Assembly (NCBI GenBank): GCA_003242315.1
Contig: QGUY01000126.1
Coordinates: forward strand, 1 to 11,047
DNA length: 11,047 nucleotides
Direction of reading: 5' to 3'
Source: Bacteroidota bacterium
GTDB taxonomy: Bacteria; Bacteroidota; Bacteroidia; Cytophagales; Cyclobacteriaceae
Notes under the pieces: generated by a model
What the model was told of the DNA's origin: nothing
Databases searched by the model: none
The model's input: the letters and a program-made list of their open reading frames with translations, nothing else
Program-made: the position numbers and the translations under genes
Shown: piece by piece, positions 1 through 7,738 of the stretch
Layout: each line of letters begins with the position of its first letter
Numbering within the stretch: position 1 is the first letter of the stretch

Positions 1-387
1 TAAATTGGATAAATTGGGGGTGCAAAAGCCTTTTCTGACCATTGAATTGGGTTGCTGTGGCATACGGGTGGCGCGAATTGCGTCAGCCACTTCCATCGCC
101 TTGCGGGCGGAAGCGCCCCATTCTGACAATAGCTGCTGTGCCATTTCCGCGGCGGTTGCCTCATGGTCTGCGCCTCCATTGACGTAGCCTATGTCGTGAA
201 GCCAGGCCGCCACGAGAACGGATTCCATTTCGTCATCGCTCAGATCAGATTCCCGGCCAACAATCTCAGCGGCGCGGACAACATCCTGGGTATGCTCCAG
301 GTTATGATACGTCAGGCGGTCAAACACAGCGTTGTTGAACGTTTCCTCCGCGAATGCTCTTGCCTTTGTGATTAGCGCCGTTTCCAT
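1..387 (-). CDS. HD-domain protein, N-terminal 129 residues (3' end beyond window)
   Basis: This frame is open from an ATG at 387 to the window edge, and the rest of the gene lies upstream of position 1. The visible protein has the HD phosphohydrolase pattern: YHNLEHT with His32, then AWLHDIGY with His64-Asp65, then His75. HD enzymes usually cleave phosphate esters or nucleotides with metals held by H...HD...D. The last Asp normally sits in a C-D-A-D-L type motif. Here the aligned stretch reads CTPNLSNL (residues 122-129), with Asn125 in place of the Asp, so metal binding may be altered. From memory, the opening resembles Bacteroidota proteins in which an HD domain precedes a two-helix membrane domain of the Pycsar effector family. 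That C-terminal half is not visible, so this is only a suggestion. The gene is divergent from the phosphatase gene at 501. An HD-family call is solid; the specific role is not. Confidence 0.85.
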   Translation of the reverse strand, partial: METALITKARAFAEETFNNAVFDRLTYHNLEHTQDVVRAAEIVGRESDLSDDEMESVLVAAWLHDIGYVNGGADHEATAAEMAQQLLSEWGASARKAMEVADAIRATRMPQQPNSMVRKGFCTPNLSNL

Positions 388-500
388 AGTGTCAGTTCCG
401 GCTAAGGTAGAATATTTAACCAAAAGCCGCCAAGCCCGTGTAATAGCGTATACCTTGCGTTCCAATGCGCGAAACGGCTAACTTCGCACTCCCTGATTGC

Positions 501-3500
501 ATGAGGATACCGTTTGCATTCGTTTTAGTCCCGTTGTTGCTCGCATGTCCCGGCCGCATGCATGCCCAGGTTGAGCATACCCTTTTCCTGGTTGGCGATG
601 CCGGTGAGCCGTTTTTTGACAGTCCCGTGGGAGCGGTCCTCCACAAGCAAATCACCCAAACGCCCAATCCATCAACCGTACTCTTTCTCGGTGATAACAT
701 CTATCCCCGGGGTATGCCTCCTGAAAGGTCGCCTAAGCGGGAAGAAGCTGAAACTATCATGACGATGCAGGTAGGATGGGTGAAAGGCACGGATGCGCGC
801 GCAGTTTTCATTCCTGGTAATCACGACTGGAAAAAAGGAGGGCGTGACGGACTGGCGGCGGTGCTGCGTCAGCAGCGCTTTATAGATTCATTGCGTGACG
901 ACCGGATCAGTTTTCTGCCGCGCAACGGTTGTCCTGGTCCGGAAGTATTGGAACTGACCGATAACGTCGTCCTCGTCATCATTGATAGCCAATGGCCACT
1001 CCATCCCTGGAAGGAAACAACGGAAGAAGAAAGTCCCTGCGAAATCAAAACTGCAGCTGATCTCGCGGCAGCCTTGTCCGACGTCTATGCGCGCTATTAC
1101 GACCGCCGCATTATTCTGGCCGCTCACCATCCCGCTGTAACGTACGGAGAGCATGGAGGTGTCTTCGGTCTCAAGGACCATATTTTCCCTCTTACCGCCG
1201 TAAACCCGAAGCTGTACATACCGCTTCCCATTATTGGCTCGTTATATCCCACTTATCGATCATGGTTCGGTAATGTTCAGGACCTTGCCCATCCGTTGTA
1301 CCGCGCTTATGCCCGCCAGGTAATGAACATCATGTCTGACTATCCGGGGAGCGTTATGGTTGCCGGCCATGATCACGCATTGCAGTATGCAACTATCGGC
1401 GAGAATTACTTCATTGTGAGTGGCTCAGGATCCAAGACCTACCACGTGAAAAAGAAGGGACACGCCCTTTTTGCCGAATCGGTTACCGGCTTTGCTCAAC
1501 TCGACCTTCATCGCGATGGATCTGCAGTCGTTACTTTCTGGCGTGTAGATGACGTTAATCCCAATGGCCTCGCTGTGTACCGGGATACGCTCGCGGCGCC
1601 CGCTGCGGTCGAAGCTGAACCGGCAACAGGCGATCAGCAATTTCCCGACAGTGTCGTTGTGCGTGCAAGTGAAAAGTACGCGGCCAATACGTGGCGTAAA
1701 TGTATGCTGGGGGAAAACTACCGCGCGGAATGGAGTCAACCGATTAAGGTCCCTGTATTCGACATAGGTAGCGAAAAGGGAGGTCTCGAACCTGTCCAGA
1801 TAGGTGGGGGAATGCAGACTGTGTCTTTGCGCCTGCGCGATTCCTTGGGAAGGGAATACACACTCCGCTCAATCGAAAAATATCCTGAAGCCGCTGTTCC
1901 GGAACCTTTACGCAAAACCTTTGCCCAGGACCTGGTGGAAGATCAGATATCGGCCGCACATCCTTATGCTGCGCTTGTCGTACCACTGATGGCTGATGCG
2001 GTTGGTGTGTATCATACCAATCCTAAGCTTGTATACGTTCCTGACGATCCGCGGCTTGGGGTTTATCGCAAGAAGTTTGCGAATATGCTGGCGCTGTTTG
2101 AAGAACGCCCCGACGAAGATTGGTCGCATGAACCATCATTCGGAAAGTCTTCAAACATCATTGGCACATCACGCTTATTGGAAAAACTGCAAGAGGACAA
2201 CGACAACCTCGTCGATGAAAAGCAAGTGTTGAAGTCGCGATTATTCGATCTGGTGATTGGCGACTGGGACCGACATGATGACCAATGGCGATGGGCCGAA
2301 TTTGAAGAGGGTAAGCAGACATATTATCAACCCATACCGCGCGACCGGGACCAAACGTTTTTTGTGAATGAAGGTATACTTCCACGACTGTGGAGCCGGA
2401 AGTGGGCGATGCCGAAGTTCGAAGGATTTGATGACGACATAGACTGGGCGCCGGGTCTGGCCTTCAATGCACGCCATTTCGACAGGAGTTTTCTTACGAG
2501 TCTCACACAAGACGACTGGATACAAGCGGTACGGGGAATCCAGCAAGGCCTTACCGATAGCGTCATCGTTAGCGCCATCCGGCAATGGCCGCCTGAAATC
2601 TATGCCATCCATGGTGAAGAAATTATCCGGAAGTTGAAATCCAGGAGGGACAACCTTATGGATGCGGCGCTGGAGCTCTATCGCTTCCTGGCCCGAGAGG
2701 TCAATGTGGTGGGATCGGACAAGCATGAGGCATTCGATGTCGTCCGGCAGCCGGATGGTAAGGTCGTGGTGGATGTGTATAAGTCGAGTAAAGAAGGTGA
2801 ACGCAGGCAACAGATCTATCACCGCGTCTTCCGACCGGAAGAGACAAAAGAAATTAGACTATATGGAAGGGGTGGAATCGACCGCTTTGATATCAAAGGA
2901 GATGCACCATCCAGCATACTGATACGTGTGATCGGTGGGGAAGATATGGATAGCCTGCGTGATGTTTCGACCGTTGGTGCGCCTCGAAGTCGCACCATCT
3001 TTTACGATACGCCTTCTTCATCGTTCCTTCAATCCTCTGGCAATGTTCGGGATAGGAGGGAGAGTGATCCGATGGTAAACGAGTACGATCGCATGGCATT
3101 CCGGTATGACCGTCTCGCTCCACTCATTTATGGAAACTTCAACCCGGATGATGGTCTTTTCATCGGAGGTGGGGTGCTGTATCAGAATCATGGATTCCGG
3201 AAGGAGCCGTTCCGCCAACGTCACATTGCTCTTGCCAGTATTGCACCGCGAACGAGCTCGTACAACCTGCTATATCGCGGAATATTTACCGGTGTGACAG
3301 GCAAATGGAACCTGGAAGTAGCTGCCGATATCAAGGCACCTAACTTCGTAAATAACTTTTTCGGATGGGGTAATGAGTCGGTGTTTGATGACGACATCGA
3401 TGACCGGCCGGGCATTAATGCTGATGACGCTATTGATTACTACCGGTTCAGGTTTGAAGAGATTCGTCTCACCGCTCAACTGACACGACCGATAGGAAAC

Positions 3501-4214
3501 TATACCGAACTTAAGATCGGACCGTCGTATCAACGTGTCGAACTGGAGCGATCAAAGGGTGAAGATCGCTACGTGTTCGATTACGCGGAGACGCTGCCTT
3601 ACGACATATTCGAACGATACAACAGCTTTGCAGGACTTCAATTCGAACTGGAGAGTGCCAACCGTGATGACGCGATCGTTACAAAGCGCGGTTTGTATGC
3701 GAGACTTGCTGGTCGTGCGATGCAGGCGGTAAGCGAAGGGGAGGGATTCACCAGCCTTGACGGATCGGTCGCGTTATATCATACATTCCGATATCCCGGA
3801 CGTCTCATCTTTGCCATTCGTACCGGTGGTGGCATCAATACCGGAACATACCCCTTTTACCAGGCGCAGATTCTCGACGGTCGCACTGAGATCAGGGGCT
3901 TTAGAAAGACCCGGTTCTACGGCGATTCGCGATTCTACACGAACCTGGAGATGCGCCTTCAGCTCACGAGTTTCAGAACATACCTGTTCCCCGTATCAAT
4001 GGGTATACTTGGATTCCATGATTTCGGACGTGTGTGGTACGAAGACGAAGAAGGTAACGATCCCAGCGCATCCTCAGGACGTTCAGATGTCTGGCACCGC
4101 ACATGGGGTGGAGGCGTCTGGTTCACGCCTTTTAACCTCACGGTGCTGTCAGCGGAGTTAGGTCATTCACCGGAGGGGAATCTGTTTTATTTGAGGCTGG
4201 GATTCCTGTTTTGA
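501..4214 (+). CDS. Metallophosphoesterase with kinase-like middle region and C-terminal Omp85-like barrel
   Basis: This predicted outer-membrane protein has 1237 residues. I chose the ATG at 501 because it directly opens a signal peptide (MRIPFAFVLVPLLLACPG, likely cut after Ala22). An in-frame ATG at 465 would put 12 polar residues before it. Residues 25-310 carry the calcineurin-like metal motifs: GDA with Asp33, GDN at 64-66, GNHD at 106-109, His209-His210 and GHDH at 289-292. Residues about 440-620 resemble an atypical kinase fold: Lys460 in LRSIEK, a helix near 478-500, GDWDRH at 587-592 and PIPRDRDQ at 611-618. Residues about 735-820 are beta-rich, with LYGRGG and IRVIGG. From about 860 the sequence alternates like a barrel, has the Omp85-type IRGF at 1131-1134 and ends in Phe. 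The family calls for the first and last parts are firm. The kinase-like call is inference, and the substrate is unknown. LLAC at 13-16 also fits a lipobox. Confidence 0.9.
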   Translation: MRIPFAFVLVPLLLACPGRMHAQVEHTLFLVGDAGEPFFDSPVGAVLHKQITQTPNPSTVLFLGDNIYPRGMPPERSPKREEAETIMTMQVGWVKGTDARAVFIPGNHDWKKGGRDGLAAVLRQQRFIDSLRDDRISFLPRNGCPGPEVLELTDNVVLVIIDSQWPLHPWKETTEEESPCEIKTAADLAAALSDVYARYYDRRIILAAHHPAVTYGEHGGVFGLKDHIFPLTAVNPKLYIPLPIIGSLYPTYRSWFGNVQDLAHPLYRAYARQVMNIMSDYPGSVMVAGHDHALQYATIGENYFIVSGSGSKTYHVKKKGHALFAESVTGFAQLDLHRDGSAVVTFWRVDDVNPNGLAVYRDTLAAPAAVEAEPATGDQQFPDSVVVRASEKYAANTWRKCMLGENYRAEWSQPIKVPVFDIGSEKGGLEPVQIGGGMQTVSLRLRDSLGREYTLRSIEKYPEAAVPEPLRKTFAQDLVEDQISAAHPYAALVVPLMADAVGVYHTNPKLVYVPDDPRLGVYRKKFANMLALFEERPDEDWSHEPSFGKSSNIIGTSRLLEKLQEDNDNLVDEKQVLKSRLFDLVIGDWDRHDDQWRWAEFEEGKQTYYQPIPRDRDQTFFVNEGILPRLWSRKWAMPKFEGFDDDIDWAPGLAFNARHFDRSFLTSLTQDDWIQAVRGIQQGLTDSVIVSAIRQWPPEIYAIHGEEIIRKLKSRRDNLMDAALELYRFLAREVNVVGSDKHEAFDVVRQPDGKVVVDVYKSSKEGERRQQIYHRVFRPEETKEIRLYGRGGIDRFDIKGDAPSSILIRVIGGEDMDSLRDVSTVGAPRSRTIFYDTPSSSFLQSSGNVRDRRESDPMVNEYDRMAFRYDRLAPLIYGNFNPDDGLFIGGGVLYQNHGFRKEPFRQRHIALASIAPRTSSYNLLYRGIFTGVTGKWNLEVAADIKAPNFVNNFFGWGNESVFDDDIDDRPGINADDAIDYYRFRFEEIRLTAQLTRPIGNYTELKIGPSYQRVELERSKGEDRYVFDYAETLPYDIFERYNSFAGLQFELESANRDDAIVTKRGLYARLAGRAMQAVSEGEGFTSLDGSVALYHTFRYPGRLIFAIRTGGGINTGTYPFYQAQILDGRTEIRGFRKTRFYGDSRFYTNLEMRLQLTSFRTYLFPVSMGILGFHDFGRVWYEDEEGNDPSASSGRSDVWHRTWGGGVWFTPFNLTVLSAELGHSPEGNLFYLRLGFLF

Positions 4215-4221
4215 GGAAATA

Positions 4222-5559
4222 TTACAGCTTTACAAATTCCACTCTCCGATTCGCCGCCTTTCCAGCGGGGGTGTCGTTTGATTCAGCGGGCTGCGATTCG
4301 CCTTTGCCATCGGTCTGCATGCGATCGCCACTGATGCCGAAGTTGTCGATAAGGGCCTGGCGAACGGATGCAGCTCTTCTCTTGGAGAGGTCGAGGTTGT
4401 GTTTTTCGTCACCGTCGCTGTCGGTGTGACCGATGATGGCGATCTTGACGTCAGGATTTGCAGACAGGACATCAGCAATTTCTTTCAGGATGCCGAAGGA
4501 TTCAGGTTTGATGTCCGCTGAATTGATATTGAAGTAAATGCCCGTCGTTGAAAAGCGTCCTTCCGTGAGCAGCTTGTTGCGCGTATCGGGAGCGCCTACG
4601 GCAAGACGCAGATTGGAGATATAGAAGTAGTTGCCTTCCCTGGAGTTTCCTCTCTCGAAAATGATAGCATTGTACTTCGCCTCGGGAAGAAAAGCGCGTG
4701 GCAGATCCCAAACCTTAGTCTCGTTAACATACACTCTGATGCGTTGATTTTGACGCCAAATACTGATGCGCGCATAGTTGCGGTCGGCGCTGTTAAAACA
4801 TGTCAGGCCATCGCGGTGGTTATTCATAACCTCCCTGTCGTTCTGAAAGATGCGATACCATGACCGGCCTGTTGGCCGGCTGGTGGCGTCCTTCGGATGG
4901 AGTTCGATCTTAACGGCGTTGGGCCACCGGGTGAAATTCGTAGGATCAGTCCGTTCGGCTATGGCGAAGTCGAAGCTGGCAGCATAGAAATCGTACCCGG
5001 GGTTGCAGAGGAGGTCGAACTCCAATGTGAAGTTTTCCGGCAGTGCGTTGATGAATTCCGGCGTCAACCCACCCCTTGTAGTGAAAGCCAGCCAATGTCC
5101 GGGGTAACCGTCGATGGTTACAACCTCACCACCACCGTTGGTATTCCACTTTGCCGGGAAATCTCCAACAGCATCCTGAGAAAAGTCTTCAACGGCGAGA
5201 ACCTTATCGCCAGGTACAAAATCGAATTTGGAATACGCAGCAAACGTTGGGGCTACTGGTGTGGAAGGCGATGCCTTTTCTGATGAGGACGTCCCTGTAC
5301 TGCCGGTAGTCCCTGTGTTTTCAGATGACCCACTGCCATCCGATGTGCCGCTTCTTGTGGGCGACCCCTTGTCTCCCTTAACGCCTTCCTCTACACCCTC
5401 TTCCACTTCGTCGAGCCCTTTGTCAATGGCTCGGTCGATTTTTTGATCCACGCGCTGTTTTGCCTTTCGCAGTATTTTTTCCCCGATATTTTGGGCTAAC
5501 ACATTGGCCGGTATTGTAAGGAAAGCAAGCAGTGTGGCAGTAAGTAAAGTTGATCTCAT
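4222..5559 (-). CDS. OmpA-family outer-membrane/peptidoglycan-binding protein with a central beta-sandwich-like region
   Basis: The protein has 445 residues and starts with a signal peptide, cut probably after Ala22 (VLAQN). Residues 25-60 are a charged amphipathic helical stretch. Residues 62-104 are a low-complexity Gly/Ser/Thr/Pro linker. Residues about 108-322 are beta-rich, with many aromatic and acidic positions (EDFSQ, LEFDL, RIRVYVNETKVWDLP), and look like a LamG/concanavalin-type sandwich; that assignment is tentative. Residues 338-445 are a clear OmpA C-terminal domain, with GHTDSDG at 377-383 and LSKRRAASV at 391-399. Asp380 and Arg395 have the same spacing as the two E. coli OmpA residues that grip diaminopimelate in peptidoglycan. 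The expected role is anchoring the outer membrane to the cell wall, perhaps while binding glycan or another surface ligand. The gene converges on the phosphatase fusion with only 7 bases between stops. I see no Shine-Dalgarno sequence; the 5' leader carries a duplicated octamer. Confidence 0.93.
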   Translation of the reverse strand: MRSTLLTATLLAFLTIPANVLAQNIGEKILRKAKQRVDQKIDRAIDKGLDEVEEGVEEGVKGDKGSPTRSGTSDGSGSSENTGTTGSTGTSSSEKASPSTPVAPTFAAYSKFDFVPGDKVLAVEDFSQDAVGDFPAKWNTNGGGEVVTIDGYPGHWLAFTTRGGLTPEFINALPENFTLEFDLLCNPGYDFYAASFDFAIAERTDPTNFTRWPNAVKIELHPKDATSRPTGRSWYRIFQNDREVMNNHRDGLTCFNSADRNYARISIWRQNQRIRVYVNETKVWDLPRAFLPEAKYNAIIFERGNSREGNYFYISNLRLAVGAPDTRNKLLTEGRFSTTGIYFNINSADIKPESFGILKEIADVLSANPDVKIAIIGHTDSDGDEKHNLDLSKRRAASVRQALIDNFGISGDRMQTDGKGESQPAESNDTPAGKAANRRVEFVKL

Positions 5560-5565
5560 AACATT

Positions 5566-5581
5566 GATGTTGTGATGTTGT
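5566..5581. repeat. Two tandem copies of an 8-nt unit in the leader of the OmpA-family gene
   Basis: GATGTTGT occurs twice head to tail, reading ACAACATC twice on the coding strand, and ends 6 bases before the start codon of the minus-strand OmpA-family gene. The unit shares the core AACATC with the octamer array at 10105-10144. It may be only low-complexity leader sequence. Confidence 0.7.
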
Positions 5582-5691
5582 TAATACGAAGGGTCATCGT
5601 TACAAGGGTGGAATGGTTTGTGCCAAGATAAATTCTTTGCCTTTTTTTTCCACTAAATTCGCGGCTTACTTTCAGGTACCTGTTTTCAGCG

Positions 5692-7554
5692 ATGGTAAAC
5701 CTTTTATCGGCCGAACGACTTTCCAAATCCTTTCGCGATGCGTGGCTTTTTCGCGACGTTTCACTTGGTATTGCGCAAGGGGAGAAGGTCGGGCTGGTGG
5801 GAGTAAATGGTGCCGGAAAATCAACGTTGCTTCGCATTCTTGCGGGAAAGCTGCCTCCCGATGAAGGGACGGTGGTTTTGCGACAGGGGATACGCGTCGG
5901 CATTCTTGATCAGAATCCGGAGGTGCCCGACGCCGTAATGTTGCGCGACCTCCTGTTCGATGAGCAAAATGAAATCGGACAAGTAGTGAAATCGTATGAG
6001 GAGGCGTTGGCACGGGATGCGTCCGGAGAGGAAATGCAGCACATCCTCCAGAGGATGGAAGAACTCCAGGCCTGGGGATATGAGTCGACTGTGAAGGAGA
6101 TCGTCGGAAAACTTGGAATTCCTGATCTCGAGACCGCGTACGGTAATCTTTCCGGTGGACAGAAAAAGCGCATCCATCTCGCAAAAGTTCTCATCGCTCA
6201 GCCTGATCTGCTGATCCTTGATGAGCCTACCAACCACCTGGATGTGGAGGCGATTGAATGGCTGGAGGAATATTTGTCTTCTGCGAAGATCACCTTCATC
6301 ATGGTTACGCACGACCGATATTTCCTGGACAGAGTGGCTACAATAATCCTTGAGCTCGACGATGGTCGGTTGTATTCATATCCCGGTAACTATGCCAATT
6401 TCCTCGCACGCAAGGCAGAACGCGAGGAAGTGAGAAAAGCTGAGGCTGCTCGTGCGCGAAACCTGTTGAGAAAGGAACTTGAATGGATGCGCAGACAGCC
6501 AAAGGCACGCGGAACGAAATCGCGTGCGCGAATAGCGGCAATTGAGAAGCTGAAAGAGAAGGCGGCGGAAGTTCCGGAAAGGAGGGAAGTCAAACTGGAG
6601 GTTAACGAGGCACGACAGGGCGGGAAAATCCTGGAGTTGGAACACATTCACAAAGCGTACGGAGACAAGGTGATCGTACGTGACTTTTCCTATGTCTTCA
6701 AGAAAGGCGATAGAATCGGGGTTATTGGTAGGAACGGTGCGGGCAAGTCAACGCTGCTCGATGTCATCACCCGGCGCGTCGCGCCGGATAAGGGCATGGT
6801 GGTGACGGGTCAAACGACGCGTATCGCTTATTTCTCACAGGAAATTGCGGGCTTAAATCCAGCGCTGCGCCTCATTGAGGAGGTAAGGTCCATTGCAGAG
6901 TTCATCACGCTGAGGGATGGCACAAGCCTGTCGGCTTCGCGTTTCCTGGAGCAGTTCAATTTTCCACCGGAAAAACAGTATACGCCGGTTGCGCGACTGA
7001 GCGGAGGTGAAAAGAAGGGTCTCCAACTGCTGAAATTGCTCATGGGCAGCCCGAACTTTCTTGTACTGGATGAGCCCACCAACGATTTCGACATCGATAC
7101 GCTCAACGCACTGGGTGAGTTTTTTGAGAATTTTGGAGGCTGCCTGCTGCTTGTATCGCACGACAGATACTTCATGGACCAGCTGGTGGATCAGCTTTTC
7201 GTGGTCGCGGATGGGGAGGTCACGATTTTCAATGGCAATTATTCAGATTATCGCGACTGGAAGACGACGCAGGCAAAAGCCGTTGAAACACCAACGAAGC
7301 CGACCCGAACCATACCTGAACCATCGCCTGCGGCTCCCCGAAAGCTGTCGTACCGGGAAAAGAGGGAGTTGGAACAGCTCACCGAGGAAATAGAGGCGCT
7401 GGAAAAGGAGAAGGCTGAGATTGTGGAGCGGCTTTCAGGCGGGGAAACCGATCATCGGGCGCTTTTGGAACTGTCGAACAAAATTCGCACGCTGGATCAG
7501 GAAATTGAAGTTCGCACGGAGCGATGGATGGAGTTGTCTGAGCGCGAAGGGTAA
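5692..7554 (+). CDS. uup: ABC-F ATPase Uup (ribosome-associated)
   Basis: The protein has 620 residues and two ABC ATPase halves with no membrane segment, the layout of ABC-F proteins. The first half has Walker A GVNGAGKST at 37-45, signature LSGGQ at 153-157 and Walker B ending in Glu178 before PTNHLD. The second has GRNGAGKST at 346-354, LSGGE at 436-440 and Glu461 before PTNDFD. The linker (about 241-310) is rich in Arg, Lys and Glu, with WMRRQPKARGTKSRARI at 265-281, typical of the arm that reaches the ribosome. Residues 552-617 form a C-terminal coiled coil, which separates Uup from EttA and most resistance ABC-F proteins. Uup proteins act in ribosome function and were first linked to transposon excision. 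Both catalytic Glu residues are present. The ATG at 5692 puts the first strand (NLLSAERLSKSF) at the usual place. It is divergent from the OmpA-family gene and followed by its own terminator. Confidence 0.95.
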   Translation: MVNLLSAERLSKSFRDAWLFRDVSLGIAQGEKVGLVGVNGAGKSTLLRILAGKLPPDEGTVVLRQGIRVGILDQNPEVPDAVMLRDLLFDEQNEIGQVVKSYEEALARDASGEEMQHILQRMEELQAWGYESTVKEIVGKLGIPDLETAYGNLSGGQKKRIHLAKVLIAQPDLLILDEPTNHLDVEAIEWLEEYLSSAKITFIMVTHDRYFLDRVATIILELDDGRLYSYPGNYANFLARKAEREEVRKAEAARARNLLRKELEWMRRQPKARGTKSRARIAAIEKLKEKAAEVPERREVKLEVNEARQGGKILELEHIHKAYGDKVIVRDFSYVFKKGDRIGVIGRNGAGKSTLLDVITRRVAPDKGMVVTGQTTRIAYFSQEIAGLNPALRLIEEVRSIAEFITLRDGTSLSASRFLEQFNFPPEKQYTPVARLSGGEKKGLQLLKLLMGSPNFLVLDEPTNDFDIDTLNALGEFFENFGGCLLLVSHDRYFMDQLVDQLFVVADGEVTIFNGNYSDYRDWKTTQAKAVETPTKPTRTIPEPSPAAPRKLSYREKRELEQLTEEIEALEKEKAEIVERLSGGETDHRALLELSNKIRTLDQEIEVRTERWMELSEREG

Positions 7555-7634
7555 GACGAAATCTCTTTCAAATCAAGTTGCTGTGGTGCGGGAACTTACC
7601 TATCTTTCGAAGTACGTTATCTAAACCGAAACCC

Positions 7635-7661
7635 AGGCCCGGATTTTGCGCCGGGCCTTTT
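7635..7661 (+). terminator. Rho-independent terminator after uup
   Basis: AGGCCCGG (7635-7642) pairs perfectly with CCGGGCCT (7651-7658) around an 8-base loop and runs into TTTT, then a T-rich stretch. It lies 81 bases after the uup stop and 78 bases before the antiporter start, so the two same-strand genes are probably separate transcription units. In the remaining 77 bases I see only a weak -7-like TAAGTTTA (7706-7713; Bacteroidota consensus TAnnTTTG) with no properly spaced TTTG upstream, so no promoter is called. Confidence 0.85.
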
Positions 7662-7738
7662 CACTTTCTTTTTGCATAGGGTCCTCCGGTATTGAGGATT
7701 TTGGTTAAGTTTAACGTATAGGTGGCAGCAACGGCTAC

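Noticed and set aside
1..45. Frameshift in the HD-domain gene
   Set aside because: The residues still align in one frame with the expected motif (Cys, Leu, Ser and Leu positions match), so substitutions explain it better than an indel.
2241..2822. 193-residue open frame on the minus strand
   Set aside because: It lies wholly opposite the phosphatase fusion gene, has no recognisable family pattern, and is explained by the codon bias of the opposite strand.
4897..5446. Plus-strand open frames of 128 and 72 residues
   Set aside because: They are antisense to the OmpA-family gene; the low-complexity Ser/Pro runs mirror that protein's linker.
5617..5661. Bacteroidota-type promoter for uup (TTTG then TAAATTCG)
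   Set aside because: The candidate -33 elements lie 14 or 33 bases away, outside the usual spacing of about 19-21, and the -7 has a mismatch.
5672..6312. Two overlapping minus-strand open frames of 170 and 163 residues
   Set aside because: Both are antisense to uup, whose protein is fully recognisable, and neither has domain-like sequence.
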